A stretch of 32,388 nucleotides of DNA from Mycoplasmoidaceae bacterium (lineage in GTDB: Bacteria; Bacillota_I; Bacilli_A; Mycoplasmatales; Mycoplasmoidaceae). Position numbers and translations under genes: made by a program. Positions within the stretch are counted from its first letter, which is position 1, and every line of letters starts with the position of its first letter. This document shows, piece after piece, positions 1-9,630 of the stretch. Below the pieces are notes generated by a model, which was not told where the DNA came from, ran no database searches, and saw only the letters and a list, made by a program, of their open reading frames with translations. The stretch lies in assembly GCA_024427125.1 (NCBI GenBank), contig JAKSVN010000008.1, positions 1 to 32,388 on the forward strand. The letters run 5' to 3'.

Positions 1-73
1 GTGTTAGCTCAGCCGGGAGAGCATATGCCTTACAAGCATAGGGTCGGGAGTTCGATCCTCTCACACCGCACCA
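1..73 (+). tRNA. tRNA-Val (anticodon UAC), 5' end cut by window edge
   Basis: The anticodon loop has TAC at 31-33, flanked by a 5-bp stem (tatgc/gcata). The T arm (gggag, TTCGATC loop, ctctc) and the genome-encoded CCA at 71-73 are present. The 3' acceptor strand at 63-69 (acaccgc) would pair with GCGGTGT, but the window starts at GTGT. The first three bases (GCG) therefore lie outside the window. All other parts of the cloverleaf can be drawn, so the gene looks functional. Confidence 0.95.
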
Positions 74-78
74 TTAAG

Positions 79-103
79 AAATAGACGCGAGTCTATTTTT
101 TTC
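79..103 (+). terminator. Intrinsic terminator after tRNA-Val
   Basis: An 8-bp stem (aaatagac / gtctattt) with a GCGA tetraloop is followed by a T run. It lies just downstream of the tRNA and before the promoter of the next gene. Confidence 0.85.
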
Positions 104-105
104 TT

Positions 106-111
106 TATAAT
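106..111 (+). promoter_or_regulatory. -10 box of membrane-protein gene
   Basis: TATAAT ends 9 nt before the ATG at 121, so the predicted leader is only about 2-3 nt. The AAGG at 113-116 would then be mostly outside the mRNA. No convincing -35 is visible. Confidence 0.5.
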
Positions 112-120
112 TAAGGCAAT

Positions 121-813
121 ATGAACAAAAAGAAAACTATTGTTGGTATATGTTTAAATAGTTTAATTGTTATTGGAACAATTATTGCTTTAGGTTTAGC
201 AACAATAGATGTTAAAACTATGAAGACAACATATGGAATGTTGTTTAAATATTTCACAACATTGTCTAACTTGTTTCTTTTTGTTGCTGCTATACTTTGA
301 ATTATTTATCAAATACTTTATTTAAATAAAAAGATAAAACAATTACCTGTTTGACTTAATATTGTTAAGCTAGCTGCTACTGTTTCAACAACAATAACAT
401 TCTTGGTTGTTTTATGTTTCTTATTACCTGTTGGACTTTATGATTCAACTAAATTTGATCCAGCATTCTTATTTAAAGGATCAAATGCGTTCTTCCATTT
501 AATAACACCAATAATTGGTGTTGTATCACTTCTTTTATTTGAAGATATAAAACAAATCAAATACCCTCAAACACTATTCTCTTTAATCTTTGTGTTAGTA
601 TATGAAATCTTCTATACAGTAGATTATTTTGTACAATTCATGCCAGAAGATGGGGCACATAGTCATGACTGATATGGTTTTATTACTTCTGGAAAGTTTA
701 TGATACCAATTGTCCTAATTGCATTCATAGGAATAACAATATTAATAAGTTGATTACTTTGATTGGGAAATAGAAAAATCCATATCTTAGAAAAGAAAAC
801 TGCTAGAAAATAG
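121..813 (+). CDS. Multi-pass membrane protein, Pr6Pr/FAR-17a-like
   Basis: This is a 230-aa protein with four TGA (Trp) codons. About six hydrophobic segments can be seen near residues 8-29, 43-62, 75-103, 125-143, 152-170 and 197-218. The pattern YFTTLSN near the second segment, the LLP then D in mid-protein, and the acidic/His-rich loop before DWYGF resemble the Pr6Pr/FAR-17a/AIG1-type family, whose bacterial function is unclear. The ATG at 121 is the first start after the tRNA terminator. The gene is monocistronic: its own promoter lies upstream and a hairpin overlaps its stop. The family call rests on memory of the motif and is moderate; location in the cytoplasmic membrane is firm. Confidence 0.8.
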
Positions 814-823
814 CAGTTTTTTT
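796..823 (+). terminator. Bidirectional terminator between convergent genes
   Basis: A 10-bp stem (aaaactgcta / tagcagtttt) with a GAAAA loop is followed by T's on the plus strand. On the minus strand the same hairpin is followed by TTTTCTTTTC. It overlaps the TAG at 811-813 of the membrane-protein gene and touches the TAA of the minus-strand gene ending at 822, so it probably serves both. Confidence 0.85.
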
Positions 824-1130
824 ATATTTCAAATGAATTCTTATTAAAGTAGTTTTCTAGAATGGAATTATTGTAAAGTTGATCAAAGTTCTGATTGTTT
901 AGACAAAATGCTGCTAAAGCAAAGTCTTGTTCTTGTAGTCCTTTAAAGTAATAGAAGTTATTACCATCTCTTAGAATTAATGGATGTCATGATTGAATCT
1001 TATCATGTTCAAAAAATTTCATGTTTAGATCTTTAGATCTAGTAATGAAATATCTATGTGTTGTTGAATTGTCTAAATTAAAAACATTTTTAACAATTAA
1101 ATATTTGGGTAGATATTTTTGAAAGTCCAT
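822..1130 (-). CDS. Hypothetical 102-aa protein downstream of ffh
   Basis: This is a 102-aa ORF with one TGA read as Trp. I do not recognise a family. It is soluble and rich in Asn, Phe and Tyr, with no signal peptide or membrane segment, and looks like a compact folded domain. Its ATG shares one base with the ffh stop (TAATG), so it is probably translated by re-initiation after ffh and is the last gene of the tsaB-tyrS-ffh operon. The stop lies in the bidirectional terminator. The tight coupling and full reading frame argue that it is a real gene; a role linked to the SRP is only a guess from position. Confidence 0.75.
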
Positions 1131-2494
1131 TAACGCATTCCACCCTTCATCAAATCCATCAATGGATTCTTACCTGCTTTAATTTTCTTTCCAATTTCAT
1201 CCATTTTAACTTTTGCTTTTTCTCATTGAGATAGCATTTTGTTTAATTCATCAGGTTTACGACCAGATCCTTTAATAACTCTAATCTTACGATTAGGTTG
1301 TTTTTTAAATAGTTGAGGATTACGTCTTTCCTTTTTAGTCATTGAAGACATTAAAATTCTTCAACCAATCATTTTTTGTTCTGCGTCAGAAATTTGGTCA
1401 TCACTAACTTTGTTAGCTAAATTACCTGGAAGCATTTTCATTAAGCCACCTAAAGAACCTAATTTACTAATTTGTTCCATTTGAGTCATTAAGTCTTCAA
1501 GGTCAAACTTACCAGAGATCATTCTTGTAAATGATTTCTTAGCTTTGTCTTCATCCATTCTGTCAACAGCTTTTTCAGCAAGTGACATAATGTCACCAAG
1601 ACCAAGAATTTGGTCTGCCATTCTTTCTGGATAGAAAATATCTAGTGATCCAATTGCTTCACCTGTTCCAGTAAACTTAACGGGAATGTTTAGTAAGTTG
1701 GTAATTGATAAAACTGCACCAGCTCTAGCTTCAGAGTCTAGTTTAGTAATGATTAATCCTGTTAAGTCTAAAGCATTATGGAATTCTTTAGCGACATTAA
1801 TAATGTCTTGACCAGCCATTGCATCAACTACAAGAATTATTTCTTGTGGTTTAACTGCTTTCTTAATGTCTTTTAATTCTTGCATTAATTCAACATTGGT
1901 TTGTAAACGACCAGCTGTATCGAATAAGATGACGTTGTTGCCATCTTGTTGTGCTTTATGCAAAGCATTCTTAGCTATAGCTACAACATCTTTTGTATCT
2001 TCTTTATAGCAAGGAACATTAATCTTTTGTGCTAATTGATTTAATTGATCAATAGCAGCTGGACGATAAACGTCAAGAGCAACCGTTATTGGTTTTAATT
2101 CTTTCTTGGTTTTTAATCAGTTAGCAACTTTAGCAACTGATGTTGTCTTACCAGCACCATTTAAACCAACAAGCATAATTCTTGTTTCTTTATCATCTAG
2201 TTTTAAATCTTCTTGGTTTTTACCAAGAATAGTTACTAACTCTTCTTTAACAATACTTAAAAGAACTTTGTCAGGTTCTTGCCCTTTTTCCATGACATAA
2301 CCAACAGCTTTTTCTCTTACTGCTTTAATAAAGTTCTTAACAACTAATAAATTAACGTCAGCATCTAAAAGAGCAATACGGATTTGCTTTAATACTTCTG
2401 TAACATCTTCTTCGCTGATGGTCCAGTTAGTTAATTTTTTCTTCATGTTTCTAGCAATAATGCCAGAGATCATTGATTTGAAAATATTTGCCAT
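1130..2494 (-). CDS. ffh: Signal recognition particle protein Ffh
   Basis: Ffh is the SRP54 GTPase that binds 4.5S RNA and signal sequences at the ribosome and delivers them to FtsY. The protein is 454 aa, the usual length. The N domain comes first. The G domain has the P-loop GLNGAGKTT (about residues 109-117), DTAGRLQ (about 192-198) and TKLD with DSEARAG (about 250). The methionine-rich M domain carries the basic RNA-binding stretch (GSGRKPDE) and ends in MDLMKGGMR. Two TGA codons are read as Trp. The start at 2494 follows a strong AGAAAGGAG. It lies 15 nt behind tyrS and overlaps the next gene by one base. Confidence 0.97.
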
Positions 2495-2498
2495 ATTA

Positions 2499-2507
2499 CT
2501 CCTTTCT
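2499..2507 (-). promoter_or_regulatory. Strong Shine-Dalgarno for ffh
   Basis: AGAAAGGAG lies 4 nt before the ATG. It fixes the ffh start and contrasts with the promoter-proximal genes of this window, which have no such site. Confidence 0.85.
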
Positions 2508-2509
2508 AA

Positions 2510-3748
2510 TTATTTTCATGTTAACATGAAATAATTTTTCTTACCTTTCTTGATTATTGTATATTTGTCAAAATATGTTAACTTGTTTGTTAACTTAAAG
2601 TCTTCTTTGTCAACAACAATGTTATTAACAGTTAAAGTCTTTGCTTGTAATAATTCTCTAAAGACACGTTTAGATTGAATGATTTGATTTTGAATTAAGA
2701 AATCAACCAAGTTCATTTCTTGATTAATCTTGTAAAGATTAAATTGTTTTGCACAAATATCTAATTCATCTAATGTTAGTTGATCAAACTTACCATAGAA
2801 CAATGCATCAGATATTTTTAAACATTGATCATATGCATCTTTTCCATGAATCTTAGTAATGATTTCTTGAGCTAAAGTTTTTTGTCCTAATCTTGCACCT
2901 TTGTTTTCATTATGTTTTGCAAGTAATGTTTTTATTTCTTCTAAAGATAAGTCAGAGAAGAAGTTAAACATCTTGTTTAAATCTTCATCAGCTTGGTTTA
3001 AAAAGAATTGGTACATTTCATATGGACTAGTGATAGTTGGATCTAAGTAAATTGCACCTTTTTCAGATTTACCAAATTTAGTTCCATCCGCTTTAGTTAA
3101 TAAGTTAATAGTTAAAGCGACAGCTTTAGCTTTATCACCATTAACTTTTCTAATCATTTCAAGACCAGTAGTTATATTGCCTCATTGGTCTGAACCACCA
3201 CATTGAATAGCAACACCTTTGTGATTGTACAATCACACAAAGTCATAACCTTGAATTAGGTTGTAACTAAATTCAGTAAAACTAATTCCAGTTTCTAATC
3301 TTGTTTTGATAATATCTTTTTCAAGTAAGTAATTAACATTTACAAGCTTACCTACATTTCTTAAGAAAGTAAATAGGCTGACATTTTTATAAATGTCATA
3401 ATTGTTAATTACTTCCTTAACATTAGCAAGTTTCTTAAGTTGTTTGCTAACAGCTTCAATGTTTTCATCTAGAACTTTAAGATCTAATAAAACTCTTTCA
3501 GATTTCTTGCCTGATGGGTCACCAATTCTTCCAGTAGCTCCACCTAAAACTGCATAAGTTTGTAAACCTGCTTTAGCAAACAAGTTAAGTAAATGAATCA
3601 TAATATAGTTTCCAAGGTGCAATGATTTAAAACTTGGATCAAAGCCAATGTAAACACCTAGCTTTTGATCTATTGCATCTTGTAATTTCTTTTCATCGCT
3701 GACATTATTGATAATGCCACGATCTCTTAATTCTTTTATTAGATTCAT
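2510..3748 (-). CDS. tyrS: Tyrosyl-tRNA synthetase
   Basis: This class I aminoacyl-tRNA synthetase charges tRNA-Tyr. The 412-aa protein has the HIGH-type motif HLGN at residues 44-47 and the KMSKS-type motif KFGKS at 224-228. The Tyr-binding GGSDQWGN element lies just before residue 198, and a C-terminal S4-like RNA-binding domain follows. An internal TGA (Trp) splits the apparent frame near 3230. The last TGA at 2516-2518 is also Trp, so the true end is the TAA at 2510-2512 (…LTWK). It lies 28 nt after tsaB and 15 nt before ffh, and is the second gene of that operon. Confidence 0.97.
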
Positions 3749-3776
3749 ATTTTTTACTTGTAAATTATATATACTA

Positions 3777-4349
3777 TTAAACTGGTTTTTTTAAATATAA
3801 AGGCTCAAGATATTTAATATCTTGAACTTTCTTAAAACTTTTTGAATGTTTTAAGAAGTTATCATACATGTTATCAGTTTGATCTTGAATAAGTGGTAAT
3901 TTATATTTCTTTTTAAATTTAGCTAAATCTTTCTTATCGATTAAACAAGGCTTAACTATTTCTTTTTCATTCTTATAAACTGCTAAATATAACTTGTTAC
4001 TTTTAGCATCAATTACACTAATGCCGTTACCATCGATAGTTTGTAATAACAAACTATTGATTGTCATTATTTCAATTCTTGGATCAAATAGTTTTCATGC
4101 TTTAGCTATAGTTACTCCAACTTTGTCTCCAGTAAAACTACCTGGTCCAATATTTAACACAATATGTGTTAAATCTAATGGTCTAACATTAGCTTGTTTT
4201 AGAGTTGAATGAATTGTATCAACAATAATATCTGTCACATTTTTGTTAACTGCAATTTTAGCTTTAGCTAAAATTTTGCAACTAAAACTAACAGCTATAT
4301 AACAATAGTTATTTGTTGTATCAATAAACAATGTACAATTTTTTCTCAT
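3777..4349 (-). CDS. tsaB: tRNA threonylcarbamoyladenosine biosynthesis protein TsaB
   Basis: TsaB is the inactive ASKHA-fold paralogue that pairs with TsaD to make t6A37 on ANN-decoding tRNAs. The 190-aa protein starts with the typical FIDTTNNYCYIAV strand and has the family's NIGPGSFTG motif (about residues 68-76) before the split TGA (Trp85). It is shorter than most TsaB proteins (about 220-230 aa), mainly at the C-terminus. It is the first gene of the leftward operon and has TATAAT ending 7 nt before its ATG, predicting a leaderless message. Confidence 0.9.
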
Positions 4350-4356
4350 ATTTGTA

Positions 4357-4362
4357 ATTATA
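4357..4362 (-). promoter_or_regulatory. -10 box of tsaB operon, leaderless geometry
   Basis: TATAAT on the minus strand is separated by 7 nt from the tsaB ATG, so transcription should start at or next to the A of ATG. There is no Shine-Dalgarno sequence and no clear -35. Confidence 0.7.
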
Positions 4363-4400
4363 ATATAAAAATTTATAAATAAATTTTTATATTAGTTACG

Positions 4401-4423
4401 AAAAGAAAAAGAGCTTCTAGCTC
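4401..4423 (-). terminator. Terminator of the lipoprotein/hemW operon
   Basis: On the minus strand a 5-bp stem (GAGCT / AGCTC) with an AGA loop is followed by TTTTTCTTTT. It overlaps the TAG of the lipoprotein gene. The stem is short but the T tract is good. Confidence 0.65.
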
Positions 4424-5073
4424 CTTCAATTGTGTCAATTATGAGGGAATGAATCAAATCCTAATTCGTATCCAATGTAATCAAAATATATTAAACGTGT
4501 TTGATCATCAGTTTTTGCTTGAGCAAAACCCCAACACATAGGGGGAGTTAGTGGTGTCCCATAATTAAAAATTAAATATCAAGTATTACCTTGTGGTGTA
4601 ACTTCACAATTTTCAAAGGTAAAAACAAATTGAATAAAATTATTCGGTTTAAATGCATCTCATTCTTTTTGAAAAACACAAGTAATGTATCCATTAAATG
4701 TTGCATAAACTTTATTATCTCTAACATCCAATATACATTTAGAAATATTAGCACCCAAAACAATTGTTTTGTCTTTTCACAAATCATATATTGTTGTTGT
4801 GTCCCATGGAGTAACACTAGGATTTGTTAAATAGAAAATTGGTGAATAAATAGCATACAACAATTCTTTCTTTTTATCTTTCTCAGAAAGGGTAGATAAC
4901 GACTCAATAAATGTGTCTTTGGGTGGTGTTTGTTGTGCTAAATCATGATGACCAAAAACAGCATCTTCAACATCATCAACAGTTAACAAATTATTCTTTC
5001 CACAGGAAACAACTGGTGTAACTGTAGCTAATGCTATAACTGGTGTTAAAAATAATAATTTACTTATTTTCAT
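4417..5073 (-). CDS. Lipoprotein, 218 aa, unknown function
   Basis: The N-terminus is a lipoprotein signal peptide (KISKLLFLTP…) with lipobox VVSC and acylation at Cys24, so the product should sit on the outer face of the membrane. The mature part is acidic at first, then a Trp/Phe-rich probable beta domain; five TGA Trp codons are used. It ends in HNWHNWRS. The ATG at 5073 is preferred over an in-frame GTG at 5079 because the signal peptide starts cleanly there. The gene overlaps hemW by 14 nt and is the last of its operon, an odd partner for RNA and radical-SAM enzymes. No family recognised. Confidence 0.8.
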
Positions 5074-6112
5074 ACTCACTTAATTTTATTAAAAAATTAT
5101 CTAATAAATTAATATTTGTGCATCAAATATGTTTTGTATTTTTTTCAATAAGGTAGTCTTGATCCATTCTTTTTTTGAAGAATTGATAAGCTTTTTTATG
5201 TAATGGATTAGATAAATCTAATCCTTTTTTTAATCTTAACCCCATCATTAAGACTTGAAAGTATAAATCATAATCTGAAAGTTTTTCTTTAATTAACTTT
5301 CAGTTAAGGGCTGAACCTTCGTAGTGGTATAAAGTTTTATTTTCCATGCCATGAGCACCTAAACCAATAGCTGCTCAATCATTTGTTTTTCAAACAGCAA
5401 CATTATGTTTAGATTGATACTTTGAGCTTTTAGCTCAGTTGCTTACTTCGTATCTATCAAAACCTTTTTGTCTCAAATAATCAATAATGAATTTAAGATG
5501 GTCTTCCATTTCTAATTCATTAGTTTTGTATTTTTGTCTACCTCAAGCAGTGTTTTCTTTTATCTCTAGAGAATAACAAGAAATGTGTTTAACTTCGTTA
5601 GCAATTAAGAAATCAATATCATTTTTAATTGATTCATTTGTTTGATTTTGAAATCCATAAATTAAATCACATGAAATATTTGTAATTTTATTTTTATAAA
5701 AAATAGAAATGGCTTGTTCAACCATTTGTTTATGATTTGATCTATTCATCGATTTTAACAAGTTACAATCTAATGTTTGTACACCTAATGAAACTCTATT
5801 TACTTTATATGTTTTAAGAATTTGTACTTGTGAATTTGTAACAAATTCAGGATTGCACTCAATAGTAAATTCATAATTCTTAGCCAAACATTTAGAAATA
5901 GGTTTTAATAATTTTTCTAATTGTTCATCAGATAAACAATTTGGTGTTCCACCACCTAAATAAATTGTTTCATACTTATTCTTTTTTAGTTTTTTTAAAA
6001 CTAAATCAATGTATTTATCAACAGTTTGTTTGCTGTAAATACATTTAACAAAATCACAATAAGCACAAAACTTTTTACAAAACGGAATATGTATATATAA
6101 AGACTTAGCCAT
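5060..6112 (-). CDS. hemW: HemW-like radical SAM protein
   Basis: This is a 350-aa radical SAM protein of the HemW (formerly oxygen-independent coproporphyrinogen oxidase-like) family, proposed to be a heme chaperone. The [4Fe-4S]/SAM cysteines are C12, C16 and C19 (IPFCKKFCAYCDF), followed by YLGGGTPNCLS and the SLGVQTLD segment. After a TGA-Trp the C-terminal part has GLGAHGM and the usual dimer-like domain. The start is the ATG at 6112, which overlaps miaA by 8 nt, rather than an upstream TTG. Wall-less bacteria without heme synthesis also carry this gene, so its substrate here is uncertain. Confidence 0.9.
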
Positions 6113-6998
6113 TAATAAAACCTTCAATTGTTTTTCTTAATAAATCATCATCCATTGGACCATGGTAAGAAAACATTTTAGGATATTGATGTTTACATCA
6201 AGTCACTTGTCTTTTAGCATATCTTCTAGTTTTTTGAGCAATTAAATCTGTGTTAATTGAAGTTTTATTTTTAATTGCTTCATAAACTTCTTGATAACCT
6301 AATGCTTTTAAAGCATTAAGTTTCATAACATCTTTATCTTTCTTGATTAGTTCTTCAACTTCTTGTCTTCAACCTTCATCAACCATTTCTAAAACTCTAT
6401 TATTAATAGTTTCATATAGTTTTGGTCTTTCCACATCCATATATACAACTAGACAATCATAGTAGTATTTTTGTCTTTGAACATCTTTAGATGTTTTAGT
6501 CATTCCTGTTTCTTCAATAATTTGAATTGCTCTAACAACACGTTTACGGTTATTAGCAGGAATCTTCTTAGCTTCAGTTGGATCTAACTTTTCTAAAAGT
6601 TTATGAAGTTGTTGATTTGTCATATCTTCATAGCTATTAGTTCTTTTAGAACTAGATGATAAATCATAGTTCTTGATTAGTGCATCAACATATAAGTTGC
6701 TGCCACCAACTATAATAGGAATTTGTTTAGCTTTATAAATATCAGCTAAGATTTTCTTAGCTTGTGTTTGAAATTCTTTTATATTTCAATCATCGTAGAT
6801 AGAAACACAGTCCATTAAGTAAACTGGAGTTTTCTTAATTGTGTCTTTATCCATTTTATTTGTGCCTGCATTCAATTCTTTGTAGACTTGGAAGGCATCG
6901 GCATTAACTAATGGATAATTAAGCATCTTGCTTATTTTTAAAGCTAATGCGGACTTGTGTGAAGATGTTGGACCAACTATAACAATTAACTTATTCAT
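6105..6998 (-). CDS. miaA: tRNA dimethylallyltransferase MiaA
   Basis: MiaA transfers the dimethylallyl group from DMAPP to A37 of tRNAs reading UNN codons. The 297-aa protein has a P-loop region (G9-S16), NADAFQVYKEL for the DSxQxY motif, IVGGSNLYVDALI, NNRKRVVRAIQI, and a C-terminal RRYAKRQVTWCKHQ (the family's KRQ-W). In the P-loop the glycine before the lysine is replaced by His14 (GPTSSHKS), which is unusual. Three in-frame TGA codons read as Trp. It overlaps the reductase gene upstream by 8 nt and hemW downstream by 8 nt, so translation is probably coupled. Confidence 0.95.
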
Positions 6999-7899
6999 GA
7001 TTTAAAATATCATCAATTGCTTTCTTTGCATCAGAAACGGCAACATGGATAAGCCTTGGCTTATCATTGTAACTTGCTACATTTCCTATGGCATAAATGT
7101 TACCCATGTTTGTTCTGCAATGTTCATCAACTTTAATTCTGTTTTGTAAATCTAAGTTAAATGGTTTTAACATTTGATTATCTTGCAAAGAATATGTTTG
7201 TCCATATTGGACAATTAAATAATCAAAAGGTAAGATTTCCTTTTTGTTTGTAACTTTATCAACAATCTCTAATTTGCCTTCAGCAATAACTTTTGATGAT
7301 TTATTTAAATATGTTTTATATTTAAACTTCTTTAAGAAATCAATCTTGCATTGTGCTGCTCTAAATTCATTACGACGATGAACAATTGATAAATTGTTAG
7401 TTAGATCTCTTTTTAAAATTTCTGCTGCTCAATCAAATGCAGCATCACCACCACCAGCAATTACAACCTTTTTATCTTTATATACTTTAAGATCTTTTAC
7501 ACAATAGTGAATCTTTTTAGATTCAATACCATCAATTTTATTAAATTTAAAGAAGCCACCACCAGTTGCAATAATTACAAACTTAGCATAGATTGGTTCC
7601 TTATTAGTTACCAATTGGTAACAACCATCATCTTGCTCAATTTTCTTAACTACTACACCAGTAACAATATCTGGATAATGTGCTTGCTTAATGAATTGAT
7701 TCATTAAGTTTTTAGCTTGAATACTCTTTTTACCAGGAAAGTCATGAATAGCTTTTACTGGATATAAAATAGTAGGTTGTCCACCTAATTCATCATTTGC
7801 TTCAATTAAAATTGAATTAAATCTTTTTTGGTTTGCATAATAGTGAGCATAAAGTCCACCAGGACCTCCACCAATTATTGCAATGTCATATATTTTCAT
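6991..7899 (-). CDS. Ferredoxin/flavodoxin-NADP reductase (type 2, TrxB-like)
   Basis: This is a 302-aa FAD/NAD(P)-binding pyridine-nucleotide oxidoreductase. The FAD motif is GGGPGG (10-15), followed by DELGGQPTILYP and a second nucleotide-binding motif GGGDAAFD near residue 150. The HRRNEFRA segment fits NADPH binding and GNVASY near the C-terminus contacts FAD. The CxxC disulfide of thioredoxin reductase is absent. With the ELGGQ..LYP signature this points to the YumC-type ferredoxin/flavodoxin reductase rather than TrxB. It is the first gene of the operon with miaA and hemW; electron supply to radical-SAM HemW is possible but unproven. Confidence 0.85.
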
Positions 7900-7905
7900 A
7901 AAAAT

Positions 7906-7911
7906 ATTATA
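7906..7911 (-). promoter_or_regulatory. -10 box of reductase-miaA-hemW operon, leaderless geometry
   Basis: TATAAT on the minus strand ends exactly 6 nt before the ATG at 7899. No Shine-Dalgarno is present. Confidence 0.7.
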
Positions 7912-8029
7912 AACAATATCTTGTCCTAAAAAAACTGATATTAATTTTTAAAAATCTTTTATAAAAATAAATAAATGGTTATATAACAAAATTGTATCTA
8001 CATATGGATATAGAAAAGAGAACCAATTC

Positions 8030-8737
8030 ATGAAATTAAAATTTCTATTACCAGTCGCAACAATTGCTAGTGCAGCAGTTATTGTAACACCACTTATTGC
8101 CTCATGTTCTTCAAAAACAGTAGTTTTAGCCCGTGGTTCATGAGACTATGATAAAGGTCAATATGTGTCAAAAATCGAACAAGCACAAGGACAAGTTCAA
8201 GACGATAATGATGCTACTAACCTATACTTTAATAACTTAGTAACCAATCCATCAATTTATGTTGATGATGAACTTATGTCCTTTAATACAGATAGTAACG
8301 ACGAACTCCCCGTCTCTGCAGCATCTATTACTTTAAACAAGATTAACAAGAATGAAAAAAGAATTTCTGCAAAAATTAATATCACAAACAAAGGTAATGT
8401 TCTTGTTTTGCACCGTGTTATAACTATAAACAATTTAGTTATGACTGTTCACTTTGATGGTAATAGCTGAGTTTTTTCTGACAAATCACAAACAATTGAT
8501 GAAGAGGCTATGTTAGAATACTTTGAAACTGATAAAAAATGATCAATTAGTATATGAACAGATGGACCACTTCAAAATAATAATGAAGATATAATAAATA
8601 AAACTTTTAAGTGGAATAATTTTAAAGATTCAACAGGTACTAAGCTTGATTCTGATTTTAGAAATTTAATATTCAACTTCATTCCATTTTCATCATACCA
8701 CCTAGCAAGTATTCCACAGCCATTGCCTCCAGCATAA
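8030..8737 (+). CDS. Lipoprotein, 235 aa, unknown function
   Basis: A signal peptide (MKLKFLLPVATIASAA…) ends in lipobox IASC with Cys26, so the product should be an acylated surface lipoprotein. The mature protein is acidic and rich in Asn, Asp and Ser with predicted beta-strand texture, ending in a Pro-rich IPQPLPPA tail. It starts at the ATG at 8030, before the GTG at 8165 that a code-11 reading would choose. It has its own terminator and stands alone between two housekeeping operons. The 130-bp region upstream (7900-8029) holds the divergent reductase promoter and AT-rich sequence, with no clear promoter for this gene. No family recognised. Confidence 0.8.
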
Positions 8738-8759
8738 TCTCGGTAATTGTTGTAAAATG

Positions 8760-8788
8760 AAAATTCCTTATGGAATTTTTATTTTTTT
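8760..8788 (+). terminator. Intrinsic terminator after the 235-aa lipoprotein
   Basis: An 8-bp stem (aaaattcc / ggaatttt) with a TTAT loop is followed by a long T tract. Confidence 0.85.
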
Positions 8789-8832
8789 ATACTAATATTT
8801 TTCAATCCTTTAAACGTAATTAATAATTCTTT

Positions 8833-8838
8833 TATAAT
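8833..8838 (+). promoter_or_regulatory. -10 box of SpoU-family gene, leaderless geometry
   Basis: TATAAT ends 6 nt before the ATG at 8845. A weak -35-like ttaaac at 8810-8815 sits 17 bp upstream. No Shine-Dalgarno is present. Confidence 0.7.
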
Positions 8839-8844
8839 TGATAT

Positions 8845-9630
8845 ATGAAAAAGATTGAATCATTCACTAATAAATCTATTAAGTGAGTAAAAAAATTACT
8901 TAATGATTCAAAACAACGTAAGCAAGAAAATCTTGCTGTTATTGAAACAAAAAAGATTTTCTTAACTGTTTTAGAATCTATAGATTCTAAAAACATTGAA
9001 GCTATCTTTGTAACTAATGAATTTTTAATGGAAAATAAAAGATTATTACATAAGTTTGATGACAAGATCAACTTATGTCCTAACTCTATTTTCAACTCAA
9101 CATCTGGACTAAAAACACCTGATGGAATTATTTGTGTTTTAAGACCAAATAAGAACAAAATTATCTTTGATAAAAATAGTAATTACATTGCTTTATACAA
9201 CTTACAAAATCCTCATAATTTAGGAGCTGTTATAAGAAGCTGTTTAGGATTCAATATTAAAGGTATTTACCTAATAGGTAACTGTTGTGATTTATATCAT
9301 CCAGAAGCAATTAGATCTTCAATGGGTTATGTTTTTAAAATGCCAACTGAAAGATTCAATTCATTTGATTACTTCCTTCAATATATTAGGACTAATAAAG
9401 TTCATTTATTAGCAATGGCAAACAATAATAGAGCAATTGATATATTCAATTACAAAGAAAAGAAAAATAACTGTTTCTTAATTGGCAATGAAGGACAAGG
9501 TTTGCCTGAACAAGTGTTGAACAATTGTTCAACAATTATTAAAATTCCTTTAAATAAAGAAGTTGAATCATTAAATGCTTCAGTAGCTGCTAGTATAGTA
9601 GCCTTTTATCTAGACCATGGAAATAATTAA
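8845..9630 (+). CDS. SpoU/TrmH-family RNA 2'-O-methyltransferase
   Basis: This 261-aa SPOUT methyltransferase has an N-terminal substrate-binding domain (about residues 1-100) and the C-terminal SpoU fold. Motif 1 is NPHNLGAVIRSC, motif 2 is LIGNEGQGLP and motif 3 is IPLNKEVESLNASVAASI, which together form the SAM-binding knot. The N-terminal domain and length suit 23S rRNA Gm methylation of the RlmB/TrmH-like type, but the exact nucleotide cannot be read from sequence. It overlaps the pseudouridine synthase by 14 nt. An early TGA (Trp) hides the first 61 residues under code 11. Confidence 0.92.

Noticed and set aside
1..120. Possible attachment site at the tRNA-Val 3' end
   Set aside because: No integrase, no duplicated tRNA end and no mobile genes were found in the window.
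2516..2518. TGA as the end of tyrS
   Set aside because: TGA is Trp; the frame runs two codons further to TAA at 2510-2512.
5077..5079. GTG start for the 218-aa lipoprotein
   Set aside because: The ATG two codons later starts the signal peptide directly.
6110..6127. Upstream TTG start for hemW
   Set aside because: The ATG at 6112 gives the usual short N-terminus before IHIPFC and has AAGG upstream.
7900..8029. Possible small RNA or riboswitch between the divergent reductase and lipoprotein genes
   Set aside because: The region is AT-rich with no stable hairpin or known riboswitch pattern that I could see.
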